Below, piece by piece: positions 25,970-34,979 of a stretch of DNA of 64,000 nucleotides (position 1 is the first letter of the stretch; the number at the start of each line of letters is the position of its first letter). The notes below the pieces were generated by a model. That model was not told where the DNA came from. It saw only the letters and a list, made by a program, of their open reading frames with translations, and ran no database searches. The position numbers were made by a program, and so were the translations under genes. The DNA comes from Psychrobacillus sp. FSL K6-2836. Its GTDB lineage: Bacteria > Bacillota > Bacilli > Bacillales_A > Planococcaceae. The stretch spans positions 58,502 through 122,501 of the forward strand of contig NZ_JBBOOM010000002.1 of the NCBI RefSeq assembly GCF_038003085.1. The letters are read 5' to 3'.

Positions 25970-26689
25970 ATGATTCCACTAGTGTATGACCAAGTTAATC
26001 GGTGGGGCAAAGACGATGAATTTTTTTTAGCTCTATTGAAGAAGATTAATGTTAAAACTATAGCTGATTTAGGCTGTGGGACAGGGAGATTGACAACTCA
26101 TTTTGCGAAAGCAAACTATCTGATTACAGCTATTGACCCAAATGAAGAAGCAATCGAATATGCGAAAAGTAAAGAGTATCCAGGAGAAGTGATATGGATT
26201 GTTGGTGATAGTACAAATTTACAAACAAATACGTTTGAAGCTATCGTTATGACAGCAAATGTTGCACAAGTGTTTCTTACGGAGAAAAGTTGGGAAAATG
26301 TCGTTGCTGATGCGTATCGATCATTAAAACCCGGAGGACACTTTATTTTTGATACACGTAATCCATTAGCAAAGGCATGGGAACAGTGGGAAAAGGACAC
26401 GGCACCGGATGTCGCAACGGATTTGGTGAACGGTGACCCACTTGAGATTTGGACGCAATATGAGGGATTAGTAGATGACGTATTTACGTTTTATGAAACG
26501 GTGAAAAAAGCACGTACGGGGGAAGTAGTTATTCATGAAAAAATGCAATTAAAATTTAGAACACGGGAAACAATCTATGAATCATTAAAAAAAGCAGGTT
26601 TTTCACAGATTCAAGTTTATGGAGATTGGGAGTTTAAACAAACGACGACTTCAAAAACAAAATCATTTATTTTTCACAGTATAAAATAA
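25970..26689 (+). CDS. class I SAM-dependent methyltransferase
   Basis: 239 residues. Motif I TIADLGCGTGRLTTHF near residues 31-46, the acidic end of strand 2 in TAIDPNEEAIEYA, and post-motif SLKPGGHFIFDTRNP. Acceptor unknown. The 270 bases before it hold only a ten-codon frame with a good ribosome site (25819-25851) and traces of decayed coding. Confidence 0.87.
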   Translation: MIPLVYDQVNRWGKDDEFFLALLKKINVKTIADLGCGTGRLTTHFAKANYLITAIDPNEEAIEYAKSKEYPGEVIWIVGDSTNLQTNTFEAIVMTANVAQVFLTEKSWENVVADAYRSLKPGGHFIFDTRNPLAKAWEQWEKDTAPDVATDLVNGDPLEIWTQYEGLVDDVFTFYETVKKARTGEVVIHEKMQLKFRTRETIYESLKKAGFSQIQVYGDWEFKQTTTSKTKSFIFHSIK

Positions 26690-26751
26690 ATAATTTTCTA
26701 CATTTTCAGAAATTTAGTTTATAAGAGAGTTAAAAAGATTGTGAAGTATTG

Positions 26752-26834
26752 TACTTAAACTAACGGGGCTTTACTTCAAGAAGGAGTAAAGCCCTTTTTC
26801 TTATTGAACTAAAGCAGCAGTTTAGTTCAAAAAG
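26752..26834 (+). repeat. CTAAC element, H1a + H2
   Basis: GTACTTAAACTAACGGGGC, the stem extended by GGGC/GCCC, TTATTGAACTAAAGCAGCAG, TTTAGTTCAA. Confidence 0.92.
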
Positions 26835-26858
26835 CTAAATGGATTTTTACCTATTATA

Positions 26859-26936
26859 AATGGAAAATTTATATAAAGTTGGAACATCTATTTGTTTCAA
26901 ACGTATTAAAGTAAAGCGCAGGTTAGTTGAATAAAG
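26859..26936 (+). repeat. second short repeat, joined to an H2 right arm
   Basis: TATAAATGGAAAATTTAT, GGAACATCTATTTG, TTTCAAACGTATTAAAG, then GCGCAGGTTAGTTGAATAAAG. The first part recurs at 50960-51040. Confidence 0.55.
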
Positions 26937-26980
26937 AAGATTGAAAGGAAAGTAATTCATGAAAAAAGGGGGTATAGAAG

Positions 26981-27211
26981 GTGGACTTATTACTCTGGAT
27001 AACTACTGGTTTCATGCTAATCGGATTAGTTGTTCTCGTTTCTATGAAAAAAGGTATGGAAAGTAAGGTCGCTTTTATAAAAGCCAATATGGAGGACGAG
27101 GAAAATTCATCAAAAGCTAAATCCGTAATTTGGTGGATATGGAGTACCACTGCTTGGGGAGTAGGGGCTATATTTCTTGTTGTTTGGTGGTTTCATAATT
27201 ATTTTGGATAA
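26981..27211 (+). CDS. small two-helix membrane protein
   Basis: 76 residues with a GTG start behind AGGGGG. Helix about 2-20, a polar loop NMEDEENSSKAK, then an aromatic helix VIWWIWSTTAWGVGAIF. No family recognised. Confidence 0.5.
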   Translation: MDLLLWITTGFMLIGLVVLVSMKKGMESKVAFIKANMEDEENSSKAKSVIWWIWSTTAWGVGAIFLVVWWFHNYFG

Positions 27212-27228
27212 CTGCCGGTTTCAAATGT

Positions 27229-27385
27229 ACTCAAACTAACGAGGTGCTTTACTTCAAGATGGAATAAGAAGGTTTTTTTCGATTGTGCTGAATTTGTTTA
27301 TATATGTAAAATATTGAACAAAAGGGGTGCTGGACTTCAAGTCTAGGGAGCACTTTTTTTCTTGTACCAACGCCAGGGTAGTTAA
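27229..27385 (+). repeat. composite CTAAC element, shortened
   Basis: CTCAAACTAACGAGGTGC runs straight into the TTTTTTTCGATTG spacer and a second H1 (GTGCTGGACTTC, GGGAGCAC) with a worn H2. Confidence 0.75.
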
Positions 27386-27433
27386 TGAAAAGAAAATGAC
27401 TATCAATTGGAGTTGTTAGAAAGGGGAAATAAA

Positions 27434-27904
27434 GTGAGAAACTTCATAATTTTTATATGTTTGTCTTCCATAATTTTATGGGGATGTGAAAATCAGAATG
27501 GAAAATCCAATCATCCAGTAATATCGGATTCAATTGTCTCAATAAGTAACATACAGAATTCTGATGAGGAAGTTATGCATTTTTATGTATCCATAGAAGA
27601 TTACGGTTTGGGTCCAGAACAGGAATTTGGTATTCGAATTCTTATTCAAGACACTTATATTAGTAAATTGATTAAAACTGAAACGATGGAATCCTCTGAT
27701 ACGTGGAAAACGCATCCTGAAGGTTCAGGGGGACTATTCGAAGTTTCATTTACAGATTTTAGAGAGATTAAAGGTAAATATTCCGTTGAGGATGTACAAA
27801 ATCTTATTGAAAATGAACAAGCAATATTTGTAGAAATTTATAATGATAATGAAGTAATAACACAAAGTGAAATTACTACATTCGAAGACCGTAGAGACAA
27901 ATAG
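27434..27904 (+). CDS. lipoprotein, unknown
   Basis: 156 residues from a GTG behind AAAGGGG. A signal sequence with lipobox ILWGC at about residue 20 predicts a lipid-anchored surface protein. The mature part has DSIVSISNIQNSDEE and IFVEIYNDNEVI. No family recognised. It is the last gene before an IS110 derivative. Confidence 0.65.
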   Translation: MRNFIIFICLSSIILWGCENQNGKSNHPVISDSIVSISNIQNSDEEVMHFYVSIEDYGLGPEQEFGIRILIQDTYISKLIKTETMESSDTWKTHPEGSGGLFEVSFTDFREIKGKYSVEDVQNLIENEQAIFVEIYNDNEVITQSEITTFEDRRDK

Positions 27905-27922
27905 AAATCTTGTTCTTCATCT

Positions 27923-28301
27923 CCCATTAAAAATAAAAAACACTCAAAATCTATAAAATTACATAACAAAAGAGACCCAGAAATAGCTTTTTTAAAAAAG
28001 GCTGAGCCTTTAGAGTGGTTATATTAAGTAGAAAGTTAATCTAGGAATTAACTCTATTCTTCTTATAATAAAGGCAAGGTGGTTGGTGCAGTAACCAGAG
28101 TAGTATTAATCTCCCATAAGTGCTTCTCGTAGGGAGCGACAGACTGTGATGCAACGTGGTCGTTGGAGTCAGACTAACGGTTTGGCTCTATGGCACCATA
28201 GTTCATCGACCTTCCTCTCCCAGCCGTAGTACCCTAAACCTAGGTTTTTACATTTTCATTCTCTGTGGTGTAGCGCTGATTTTGCGCTACATGGGATGGC
28301 T
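27923..28301 (-). mobile_element. transposase-less IS110 derivative (379 bp)
   Basis: Edges TTCATCT|CCCATT and GGATGGCT|AACGGCAC, with CT at both. Same layout as the copy at 18635, with several differences in the non-coding end, among them GACTAACGGTTTGG where the other copies have GGATGG. It interrupts an H2 rather than an H1 type site. A frame at 28156-28371 is spurious. Confidence 0.87.
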
Positions 28302-28324
28302 AACGGCACAGGTTAGTTCAATAA
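28300..28324 (+). repeat. CTAAC element, H2 right half
   Basis: CTAACGGCACAGG and TTAGTTCAATAAG, the part right of the IS110 derivative. Confidence 0.75.
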
Positions 28325-28430
28325 GAAAATTTTTTGGGGACACCAGAACTTCTAGTAGGGAGGTAATTTAGTGGGAAGAAAAGTCTCAATAAAGTGATAT
28401 TTAAGTTCTTCTAGTAGGTACTTGATTTAT

Positions 28431-28474
28431 GGAGTAAAGCCTTTTTTCTTATTGAAGTAGGTTAGTTGAATAAG
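28431..28474 (+). repeat. CTAAC element, H1 right arm fused to H2
   Basis: GGAGTAAAGC, T-run, TTATTGAAG, TAGGTTAGTTGAATAAGG. The H1 left arm is missing. A small remnant, GGGAAGAAAAG..., lies between this and the previous copy. Confidence 0.75.
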
Positions 28475-28671
28475 GATTAGAAATAATAATTGTCACCTAT
28501 TTGTTCGAACCCTATTTAACAGGAGATTATTAATCAAATATTAAATCTATAGAACATTGAAATAAACTCCTATAAAGTATAAAGTTACACCATAAGAGTA
28601 AATTATAGACAGTTTTCCCTTATAATGTTTTGAAAGGATTGTTGTTATATATTACTAAACGGAGGGATCTT

Positions 28672-28947
28672 ATGAGATTAATAGACCCATTTCTGATACA
28701 GTTGTTCATTGTTCCCTTGATAGTCATTGGATTAGGGGTTATAGCATCTGCTCTAGTTAGAAAGGTATTTATTGCACCTCTAATAACATTGTTTCTGAAT
28801 GGTCTATATGAAATTTGGTACATGAAATACTATTATCCTGATTTAGAAATTAGCTTCACATCTTGGAATTTTATTTTCCCTCTAATTTCATTAGCAGTAG
28901 CTTCGATAGTAGTACCATTTCTAAAACATAAAAATAAACAAAATTAG
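28672..28947 (+). CDS. small membrane protein, possibly DUF2651 (YbeF-like)
   Basis: 91 residues from the ATG behind GGAGGGAT. RLIDPFLIQLFIVPLIVIG and three helices with a basic end (KHKNK) match the form of DUF2651 proteins. The assignment is from memory of the N-terminus only. Confidence 0.55.
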   Translation: MRLIDPFLIQLFIVPLIVIGLGVIASALVRKVFIAPLITLFLNGLYEIWYMKYYYPDLEISFTSWNFIFPLISLAVASIVVPFLKHKNKQN

Positions 28948-28995
28948 CCTCTCTAATTATAGTAGTTATTTTTTATAAGGTGTCTCCTCAATGAT

Positions 28996-29080
28996 GTTAT
29001 TCAACTAACGGTGTGCTTTACTTCAAGAAGGAGTAAAGCACTTTTCTTATTGAACTAATGCGACGGTTTAGTTTGAGAAG
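28996..29080 (+). repeat. CTAAC element, H1a + H2
   Basis: GTTATTCAACTAACGGTGTGC, full H1a, TTATTGAACTAATGCGACGG, TTTAGTTTGAGAAG. Confidence 0.9.
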
Positions 29081-29152
29081 CCGATAAAAACAATAGGTAT
29101 GTGTAACAGTAGGTTAAATCTACACGTCTATACCTTTGAAGGGGGAAGGTTT

Positions 29153-29278
29153 ATGAAACAATCTCTGTTTATATTATTAATTCATATAAGTTTTACTATT
29201 ACGGGGTGCTCAAGAGAGGAATTATCAGGTGAGAAACCACCAGAAGTCAATATAAATATTGGAAATGAAAATTATTGA
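29153..29278 (+). CDS. 41-residue lipoprotein, probably truncated
   Basis: GAAGGGGGAAGG precedes the ATG. Signal helix LFILLIHISFTI, lipobox TITGC, then SREELSGEKPPEVNINIGNE and a stop. The start of the mature part recalls the longer anchored protein at 34441 (AKPPSPIITVE), so this may be the front end of such a gene cut by deletion. Confidence 0.45.
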   Translation: MKQSLFILLIHISFTITGCSREELSGEKPPEVNINIGNENY

Positions 29279-29346
29279 ATGGGCTGACATAATAGTTACT
29301 TTGTTATCATAGGAAATAAGCAAATAATAGAAGAAGGTGTTTATAA

Positions 29347-30618
29347 GTGTCTGGTAAAGTACAAGATTCCATTGAGAGTTATATAGATTCACCAGCAAAA
29401 CTAAAAAGTTTATATAGGCGTGTGTTGTTCGTTGTAAGCCTATCACAAATCTTCGGTGGTGCAGGGCTTGCAGCAGGGGTTACCGTAGGTGCCCTATTGG
29501 CTCAACAAATGCTGGGGACTGATGCTTATGCAGGAGTACCCGCAGCTTTATTTACTTTAGGTTCTGCAGGAGCAGCTTTAATTGTAGGGAAACTTTCACA
29601 ACGATATGGTCGCCGTACAGGCTTATCAACTGGTTTTATAGTAGGCGGTCTTGGCGCAATTGGAGTGGTAATTGCTGCCATGATGAATAGTGTAATTTTA
29701 TTATTTGCTTCTCTACTAATCTATGGTGCTGGGACTGCCACAAATTTACAAGCTCGCTATGCAGGAACTGATTTAGCAAACAAAAAACAACGAGCAACAG
29801 CTATTAGTACTACAATGGTTATGACAACATTCGGTGCAGTTGCAGGTCCAAACCTAGTAGAAGTAATGGGTAAATTTGCTAGGCTCATTGGTGTTCCGTC
29901 TCTTGCAGGTCCATTCATATTATCATCTATTGCATTTATCTTAGCGGGTCTTGTACTTTTAATAATGCTGCGTCCTGACCCATTGGATATTGCAAACAGG
30001 ATAGCTACCTATAAACAAGAAAATGAGCAAATAAACAAAACCGATTCTGTTGATAAAGCAAAAAATAGAAGAGGTCTAATGGTCGGTGCAATGGTTATGG
30101 TTCTTACTCAAATTGTAATGGTTGCAATTATGACTATGACACCGGTACATATGATACATCATGGTCATGGTTTAGCCGAAGTTGGAATTGTTATTGGTTT
30201 TCACATTGGTGCAATGTATCTTCCCTCTCTTATCACAGGAGTTCTTGTAGATAAATTGGGTCGAACAACTATGAGCATAGCCGCAGGAATTACATTGTTA
30301 TCAGCTGGTTTATTCGCAGCATTCGCACCAAGCGATTCTGTAGTTATGTTAGTAATTGCACTTTCTTTACTTGGATTGGGATGGAACTTTGGCCTAATTA
30401 GTGGTACTGCTCAAATTGTTGATTCTACAGAGCCTTCAACACGTGCGAAAACTCAAGGGACACTTGATGTTTTTATTGCGTTAGCAGGAGCTTCTGGCGG
30501 TGCTCTTTCGGGAATGATAGTAGCTAATACAAGCTATGCTACATTATCTTTGAGTGGAGGTCTTTTATCCTTAGTTCTCATACCTGCTATTATTTGGTCG
30601 CGTAGAGACAGATCATAA
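29347..30618 (+). CDS. MFS-family transporter
   Basis: 423 residues with about 12 helices. The loop 2-3 motif is VGKLSQRYGRRTG near residues 81-93, and a central basic loop carries EQINKTDSVDKAKNRRG. Probably a proton-coupled exporter of small molecules; substrate unknown. Start GTG behind AAGAAGGTG. It is the largest single-gene unit of the array apart from the 56-61 kb operon. Confidence 0.87.
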   Translation: MSGKVQDSIESYIDSPAKLKSLYRRVLFVVSLSQIFGGAGLAAGVTVGALLAQQMLGTDAYAGVPAALFTLGSAGAALIVGKLSQRYGRRTGLSTGFIVGGLGAIGVVIAAMMNSVILLFASLLIYGAGTATNLQARYAGTDLANKKQRATAISTTMVMTTFGAVAGPNLVEVMGKFARLIGVPSLAGPFILSSIAFILAGLVLLIMLRPDPLDIANRIATYKQENEQINKTDSVDKAKNRRGLMVGAMVMVLTQIVMVAIMTMTPVHMIHHGHGLAEVGIVIGFHIGAMYLPSLITGVLVDKLGRTTMSIAAGITLLSAGLFAAFAPSDSVVMLVIALSLLGLGWNFGLISGTAQIVDSTEPSTRAKTQGTLDVFIALAGASGGALSGMIVANTSYATLSLSGGLLSLVLIPAIIWSRRDRS

Positions 30619-30675
30619 AAAAGACTATTTACATAAGTTGGAGCAAAAAAGATTGAGCTAAACGAATAAAAATAT

Positions 30676-30714
30676 CTTATTAATCTATCTAACAGGTGCT
30701 CTAGTTTAATAAGT
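30676..30714 (+). repeat. CTAAC element, H1 entry fused to H2 exit
   Basis: CTTATTAATCTATCTAACAGGTGC then TCTAGTTTAATAAG. Confidence 0.65.
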
Positions 30715-30765
30715 AATATTTGTACAAGAGAGAGAATAGGTTTTTAGAACGAGGGAGTGTATGGA

Positions 30766-30891
30766 GTGCTTAAGAAGTATATTACTTTAATTATTTCATG
30801 CATTATTTTACTGTTGATATCTGGATGTAATTGGGTAGACGAGGAAAAGGTTGTTTCCTTAACTAAAACAGTGAAATTAGAAGAACGGTAG
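30766..30891 (+). CDS. 41-residue lipoprotein
   Basis: GTG start after GAGGGAGTG. KKYITLIISCIILLL, lipobox LISGC, then a 22-residue polar tail NWVDEEKVVSL. Either a genuine mini-lipoprotein or a truncated larger one. The same length as the one at 29153, which is probably chance. Confidence 0.45.
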   Translation: MLKKYITLIISCIILLLISGCNWVDEEKVVSLTKTVKLEER

Positions 30892-30941
30892 AAACAGAGT
30901 TTCCTTTTTATATGTAGAAGTTCATAAGGAATAGAATAGAA

Positions 30942-31021
30942 AAAACAAAAGAGGTGCTTTACTTCCAGTAGGAGGAAAGCCCTTTTTCTTATTGAACAAC
31001 GCGTCAGTTTAGTTCAATAAG
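30942..31021 (+). repeat. CTAAC element, H1a + H2
   Basis: AAAACAAAAGAGGTGC, CTTTACTTCC/GGAGGAAAG stem, TTATTGAACAACGCGTCAG, TTTAGTTCAATAAG. Confidence 0.88.
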
Positions 31022-31077
31022 GAAAATGTTCATAACATGTTAATTTTACTGAAAAATGAAACTTCTTATCAGGAAGA

Positions 31078-31185
31078 ACGTTAGTGTATTATGCAGAAGA
31101 GGATAGTACTAGTACCCATTATATACAGAATGACGAACCAGAAGTAGTAGTAAGTGCAATAAAAAGGCTGATCTCCAATATTTGA
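31078..31185 (+). pseudogene. gene remnant (35 codons)
   Basis: TLVYYAEEDSTSTHYIQNDE then PEVVVSAIKRLISNI and stop, with no start. Coding-like end of a lost gene; family unclear. Confidence 0.4.
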
Positions 31186-31240
31186 ATGCATTGTTGTTCA
31201 TTACTAGGAAGGTAAATGATTATAGGGGGAATGAGTTTTT

Positions 31241-32107
31241 ATGACTAAAGAAATTCTTAGATTATATGAACGGGATGAATCCATTCATAATTTATTTGTG
31301 TCAATATCTAATAGAGAAATATTTAGTTCCTGGGATAAGAAAAGTACTCATTTAATAAACATTCGTTCAATGACAAAAAGTATTGTTTCTCTTTTAATTG
31401 GGATTGCATTAAAAAAGCACTTTATAAAGTCTCTTGAAACTCCGATTAGTTACTACTTACCTAATGCTCCTAGTCATATATCTATAAGAGATTTACTTTC
31501 GATGAGTTCAGGTTTCGATATTGATGACAAAGATTTGTATGGACTGATTGTAAAAAGTAATGACTGGGTAAGAGATATCTTAAACCTTCCATTAGAAGAA
31601 AGAGGTACATTTAGATATAAAGGGGTTGATTATCATCTTCTATCTGCAATTATTAGTAAGTCAACAGGCTCAACTTTGTCCAATTTTGCTAACACAAACC
31701 TCTTTTCTCCACTTGAAATAACAGATGTTGAATGGGAAAGTGACCCTCAAGGTATAACCATCGGGAGCACAGGCTTAAAGCTCTCGTTTGAAAGTTTAAT
31801 AAAAATAACTCAAATACTTGTTAATAATGTTTTGGAAGATACTAATGAAATCATCCCTAATGATTGGATAAATACGTCTACTACAAATAGCATCCCAACA
31901 AATTTAAGTTACGGTAATTATGGGTTTGGATGGTGGATAAAAACATATAAAGATTATGAAGTTTATCGTGCATTAGGTTCAGGCGGTCAACAAATTCTTA
32001 TATATCCTAAGAAAAGGATTTCAATTATTGTAACTGCTGATCCAAAAACATTTAATCACTTAAAAAGTGAAAATTTATCAAATAAGATTCTCGACATAAT
32101 TACTTAA
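31241..32107 (+). CDS. serine hydrolase, class C beta-lactamase-like
   Basis: 288 residues, cytosolic by the lack of signal. SMTKS near residues 43-47 is the S-x-x-K motif; YKGVDYHLLSAII supplies the Tyr region; GSGGQQILI replaces the K/H-T/S-G motif. The family (Beta-lactamase, PF00144) includes esterases and peptidases. Only about two thirds of the usual AmpC length, but start and end look natural. ATAGGGGG precedes the ATG. Confidence 0.85.
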   Translation: MTKEILRLYERDESIHNLFVSISNREIFSSWDKKSTHLINIRSMTKSIVSLLIGIALKKHFIKSLETPISYYLPNAPSHISIRDLLSMSSGFDIDDKDLYGLIVKSNDWVRDILNLPLEERGTFRYKGVDYHLLSAIISKSTGSTLSNFANTNLFSPLEITDVEWESDPQGITIGSTGLKLSFESLIKITQILVNNVLEDTNEIIPNDWINTSTTNSIPTNLSYGNYGFGWWIKTYKDYEVYRALGSGGQQILIYPKKRISIIVTADPKTFNHLKSENLSNKILDIIT

Positions 32108-32160
32108 GAAATCATTGCTTTAGTTATATGACCATAATATTGATGGTCTATTTTTAAGTC
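32108..32160 (+). repeat. CTAAC-type H1d remnant
   Basis: ATTGCTTTAGTTATATGACCATAATATTGATGGTC and T's, the d-type stem without flanking CTAAC. Confidence 0.55.
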
Positions 32161-32194
32161 GAAAATATCAAGAGATATAATTGGAGGAATTATC

Positions 32195-32683
32195 ATGGAG
32201 TATAATTTTAAAAAAATGTCACAACAGCAAGCTGAAAATATTGCTTCAAACTGGCACTATGAAGAGGAATATTCTTTTTATGATTTTGAAGCTGATGAGG
32301 AGGATCTGGCAGAACTTTTAAGTCCTCAAAAACGTGGTGATAAATATTACATAGGCAAAAAAGGCACTGAGGAAGTTGGTTTCTTTTATTTTGAAAATGA
32401 AGGCGATTCAGTTGTTATTGGGTTAGGAATGAAACCTGAATTAACTGGAATGGGAATGGGATCGGAATTTTTAAGGGCTGGAATGAGTTATGCGATATCA
32501 AAATATAAACCCAAAGAAATAAAACTTGCGGTTGCTACTTTTAACGAGAGAGCCATAAAAGTCTATCAAAAAGCAGGCTTTGAATCCAATGGGACTTACA
32601 TGCAAGATACAAATGGAAGTCGTTTTGAGTTTTTGAAAATGAAATATGAATGTGCAGAGCAAACAGCTGCTTCAAGTTGTTAA
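32195..32683 (+). CDS. GNAT-family acetyltransferase
   Basis: 162 residues. Acetyl-CoA loop region GLGMKPELTGMGMGSEFL, then FNERAIKVYQKAGF, the usual helix 4 motif. The closest general type is the RimJ/RimL-like group; acceptor unknown. TTGGAGG lies before the ATG. Confidence 0.87.
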   Translation: MEYNFKKMSQQQAENIASNWHYEEEYSFYDFEADEEDLAELLSPQKRGDKYYIGKKGTEEVGFFYFENEGDSVVIGLGMKPELTGMGMGSEFLRAGMSYAISKYKPKEIKLAVATFNERAIKVYQKAGFESNGTYMQDTNGSRFEFLKMKYECAEQTAASSC

Positions 32684-32690
32684 GGATTTT

Positions 32691-32774
32691 TCAGTTAACT
32701 GATGCTTTACTTCATCAAGAAGGAGTAAAGCATTTTTTTCTCATAGAACTTACTCAACAGGTTAGTTGAACAAA
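32691..32774 (+). repeat. CTAAC element, H1a + H2
   Basis: TCAGTTAACTGATGC, H1a with a longer loop, CATAGAACTTACTCAACAGG, TTAGTTGAACAAAG. Confidence 0.85.
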
Positions 32775-32801
32775 GTTAATGTACTAAAAGGGGGAGAGCA
32801 G

Positions 32802-33227
32802 TTGATTAAAAGAAAGGCTATAACTTTTTTCTTTGCAACAATCCTGTCGATTACTTTCATCTTAATTTTTATTTTTGGCGAATGGGAAAGACCATTTGAA
32901 TTAGTACCTATGATTGGGATTTATAGTTTACTATTTGCACCGATTATATTAATTTATGGTGTTCCTGTAACTTTTTTATCGGATTATTTAACCAAAAGAT
33001 TCAAAGGATTCAATAGGATAATTTTAGAGCTGTTAATTCATTTGTTTTTTGGTATGTTTTATACATTTGTCTATGGCATTATCTTTCAATCAAGTAATTT
33101 CTTTTCAAACTTTAATGACTATTGGGTAGGAGAAGGGGAACTATATTTTATCGCTGGTATAATGACTTCATTCTTCTTTTGGGCGGTGGATGAGGTTCTA
33201 AGACGTTTTCGATCCAAACAAATATAA
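32802..33227 (+). CDS. four-helix membrane protein, unknown
   Basis: 141 residues from a TTG behind GGGGGAGAG. Helices near 7-25, 33-58, 74-95 and 110-130, with a basic end RRFRSK. An in-frame upstream ATG lies at the edge of the repeat and lacks a site. No family recognised. Confidence 0.55.
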   Translation: MIKRKAITFFFATILSITFILIFIFGEWERPFELVPMIGIYSLLFAPIILIYGVPVTFLSDYLTKRFKGFNRIILELLIHLFFGMFYTFVYGIIFQSSNFFSNFNDYWVGEGELYFIAGIMTSFFFWAVDEVLRRFRSKQI

Positions 33228-33238
33228 AGACATTTCTT

Positions 33239-33270
33239 TATGAACTAACGCGGCAGGTTAGTGGAAGAAG
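33239..33270 (+). repeat. CTAAC element, H2 only
   Basis: TATGAACTAACGCGGCAGG and TTAGTGGAAGAAG. Confidence 0.78.
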
Positions 33271-33351
33271 TAGTCTGTTAATTTGGCTAAAATAATAGAT
33301 GTCCATTTTGATAAAGTGAGACATACATTATTTATAGGTGAGGAGATTGGC

Positions 33352-33837
33352 ATGAAGAAACCAATTCTAATTTTGTTTATTTTTACATTCAGTTTAATGT
33401 TGACAGGTTGTAATTTCATTGAAGAAAAGAAAGCTGAAAGAATTATTAAAAATTATTATCAAGCCATAATAGATGCAGATTATGAAGTAGCATTTGAACA
33501 ATTACATCTATATGATTATGATAGCAAAACTGAAGATAGTAAATTAGTCGAAGGGACTACATTATCCGATGAAGAAGCAAAAGCATTTTTTTTAAAGAAA
33601 ATAGATGGATTAGAAGAAGAAAATTATAAATTAAAAGACTTTGAAATTGTAGATGTTGAGTATGAGGACGGTCACTCATTTTGGCATCATATAAAGCTTG
33701 AAGTAGAACAGAATGGACAGAATTATGAATGGAATGAAGTTGCCGATATTTATGCAGGGAAATTATTAATCGGTGAAAAAGATGACCCGAATGTGAAGTA
33801 TAGAGATGGGAAGATGGACTTTGAAATTAAAGATTGA
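33352..33837 (+). CDS. lipoprotein with DUF4878-like domain
   Basis: 161 residues from the ATG behind GTGAGGAGA. Lipobox LTGC at about residue 19. KKAERIIKNYYQAIIDADYE starts a cystatin/NTF2-like fold as in DUF4878-type proteins. Surface exposed; role unknown. Confidence 0.68.
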   Translation: MKKPILILFIFTFSLMLTGCNFIEEKKAERIIKNYYQAIIDADYEVAFEQLHLYDYDSKTEDSKLVEGTTLSDEEAKAFFLKKIDGLEEENYKLKDFEIVDVEYEDGHSFWHHIKLEVEQNGQNYEWNEVADIYAGKLLIGEKDDPNVKYRDGKMDFEIKD

Positions 33838-33853
33838 TTTTCTTTGTTTATGT

Positions 33854-33916
33854 GAAGTGCTTTAGTTAAGTAGTGCAACGAACTTATTCAACAAAAGCAG
33901 CTGCTTAATGGAATAG
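33854..33916 (+). repeat. CTAAC element, decayed
   Basis: GAAGTGCTTTAGTTAAG, then CTTATTCAACAAAAGCAGC. The following 100 bases hold only short broken frames. Confidence 0.5.
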
Positions 33917-34019
33917 GGGGAGTTATGGCGTTGAACCAAGAAGGATTAACGCCTCTTTCATGAACTCATCGAGCTAAAGAAACGGTCAGTTGAATCAAAT
34001 AATAAAGGGGATTAAATAA

Positions 34020-34328
34020 TTGAGAGTGGGTTATAGTATTTTAAAAGAGATTAAGGAGAAGGATTTCACACCATGTGCGTCAGATTATGGATTAACTCAA
34101 ATAGAGTTCGAGAATTTTATCCTTTTCTTAGAAAACAAAGGCTATGTGGAAAGAGTGCTGAGAGTGAGTGATAGGTTTTCTTTACACCCTACTCGTTTAA
34201 CTGAAAAGGCTATTAAGTTGTTAGAAGATAACAAACAATACATCGATACTTACCCAGAAAGAACTGGTTTGAAAGCATGGGTTCAAATAGAGAAAGAACT
34301 ATATTCAAATGGTGCAGAGGAAGAATAG
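34020..34328 (+). CDS. yjcQ-like: YjcQ-family winged-helix protein
   Basis: 102 residues, TTG start behind AAAGGGG. RVGYSILKEIKEKDFTPCA, FENFILFLENKGYVERVL, LTEKAIKLLEDN are the helix-turn-helix and wing of YjcQ, a small Bacillus protein of unknown role. The N-terminal part of the SUKH protein at 40084 has the same fold. No CTAAC element separates it from the next gene. Confidence 0.75.
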   Translation: MRVGYSILKEIKEKDFTPCASDYGLTQIEFENFILFLENKGYVERVLRVSDRFSLHPTRLTEKAIKLLEDNKQYIDTYPERTGLKAWVQIEKELYSNGAEEE

Positions 34329-34440
34329 AGTTATAAGAATATTAAACTATCATAAAAATACACTCTCAAATTTCTGAAAAAAGAAAACATGAATCTTAAG
34401 CATGCTAGAAGACTGTATTAAAGGAATGAGGGATAGGTGT

Positions 34441-34890
34441 ATGAAAAAGTTTTCAATTACTTTATTAGTACTAATTGTGTTAGCTTTTGGGATATACTTT
34501 GTTATCGGTCTATTTAATGCTAAACCGCCTTCTCCAATTATAACTGTCGAAGAAAAAAAGATAGAAGTTGCACAAGGTTCATATTGTTGGGATGGTTTAT
34601 ATAATTCTATTTGTGTTGATACGCTTTCTCCTCCAATGCTAATTGACCATCATGAAATTAAACCTGTAATTATATCGCCTGAATCTGAATTAAAAATAGA
34701 ATTTAATAAAGAACCTAACAAAAATACATTAGGAGTAAATAGATGGCTTAATGATAACGAAGTAAAAAATATTTCACTAAGTAATAATGTATTGATAGCG
34801 CCAAAAGAAAAAGGTGTATATGTGTACGATGTCCATGCACGGTGGGAAAAGGGAGATTCAAGTTACGCTTTTGTGATCGAAGTTCGATAA
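34441..34890 (+). CDS. anchored extracytoplasmic protein, unknown
   Basis: 149 residues from the ATG after AGGGATAGG. N-terminal helix FSITLLVLIVLAFGIYFVIG, then an outside domain starting AKPPSPIITVEEKK and GSYCWDGLYNSICVD, a Cys pair that could form a disulphide. A family of Bacillus surface proteins of unknown role shares the YCW block. See 29153 for a possible truncated relative. Confidence 0.65.
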   Translation: MKKFSITLLVLIVLAFGIYFVIGLFNAKPPSPIITVEEKKIEVAQGSYCWDGLYNSICVDTLSPPMLIDHHEIKPVIISPESELKIEFNKEPNKNTLGVNRWLNDNEVKNISLSNNVLIAPKEKGVYVYDVHARWEKGDSSYAFVIEVR

Positions 34891-34891
34891 G

Positions 34892-34974
34892 CTTTTCAAC
34901 TAATAGATGCTTTACTTCATGAAATAGTAAATACTTTTTCTTATTGAACTAAAGAAGGAGGGTACTTAAATAAA
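34892..34974 (+). repeat. CTAAC element, H1a + partial H2
   Basis: TTTTCAACTAATAGATGC, worn stem, TTATTGAACTAAAGAAGGAGGG. The H2 centre forms an AAGGAGGG ribosome-like site before the next gene. Confidence 0.8.
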
Positions 34975-34979
34975 GTGGG

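Noticed and set aside
28156..28371. Open frame of 71 codons in the other derivative
   Set aside because: Same region as above read through into the repeat; start sequence MVVGVRLT is common to both only because the DNA is.
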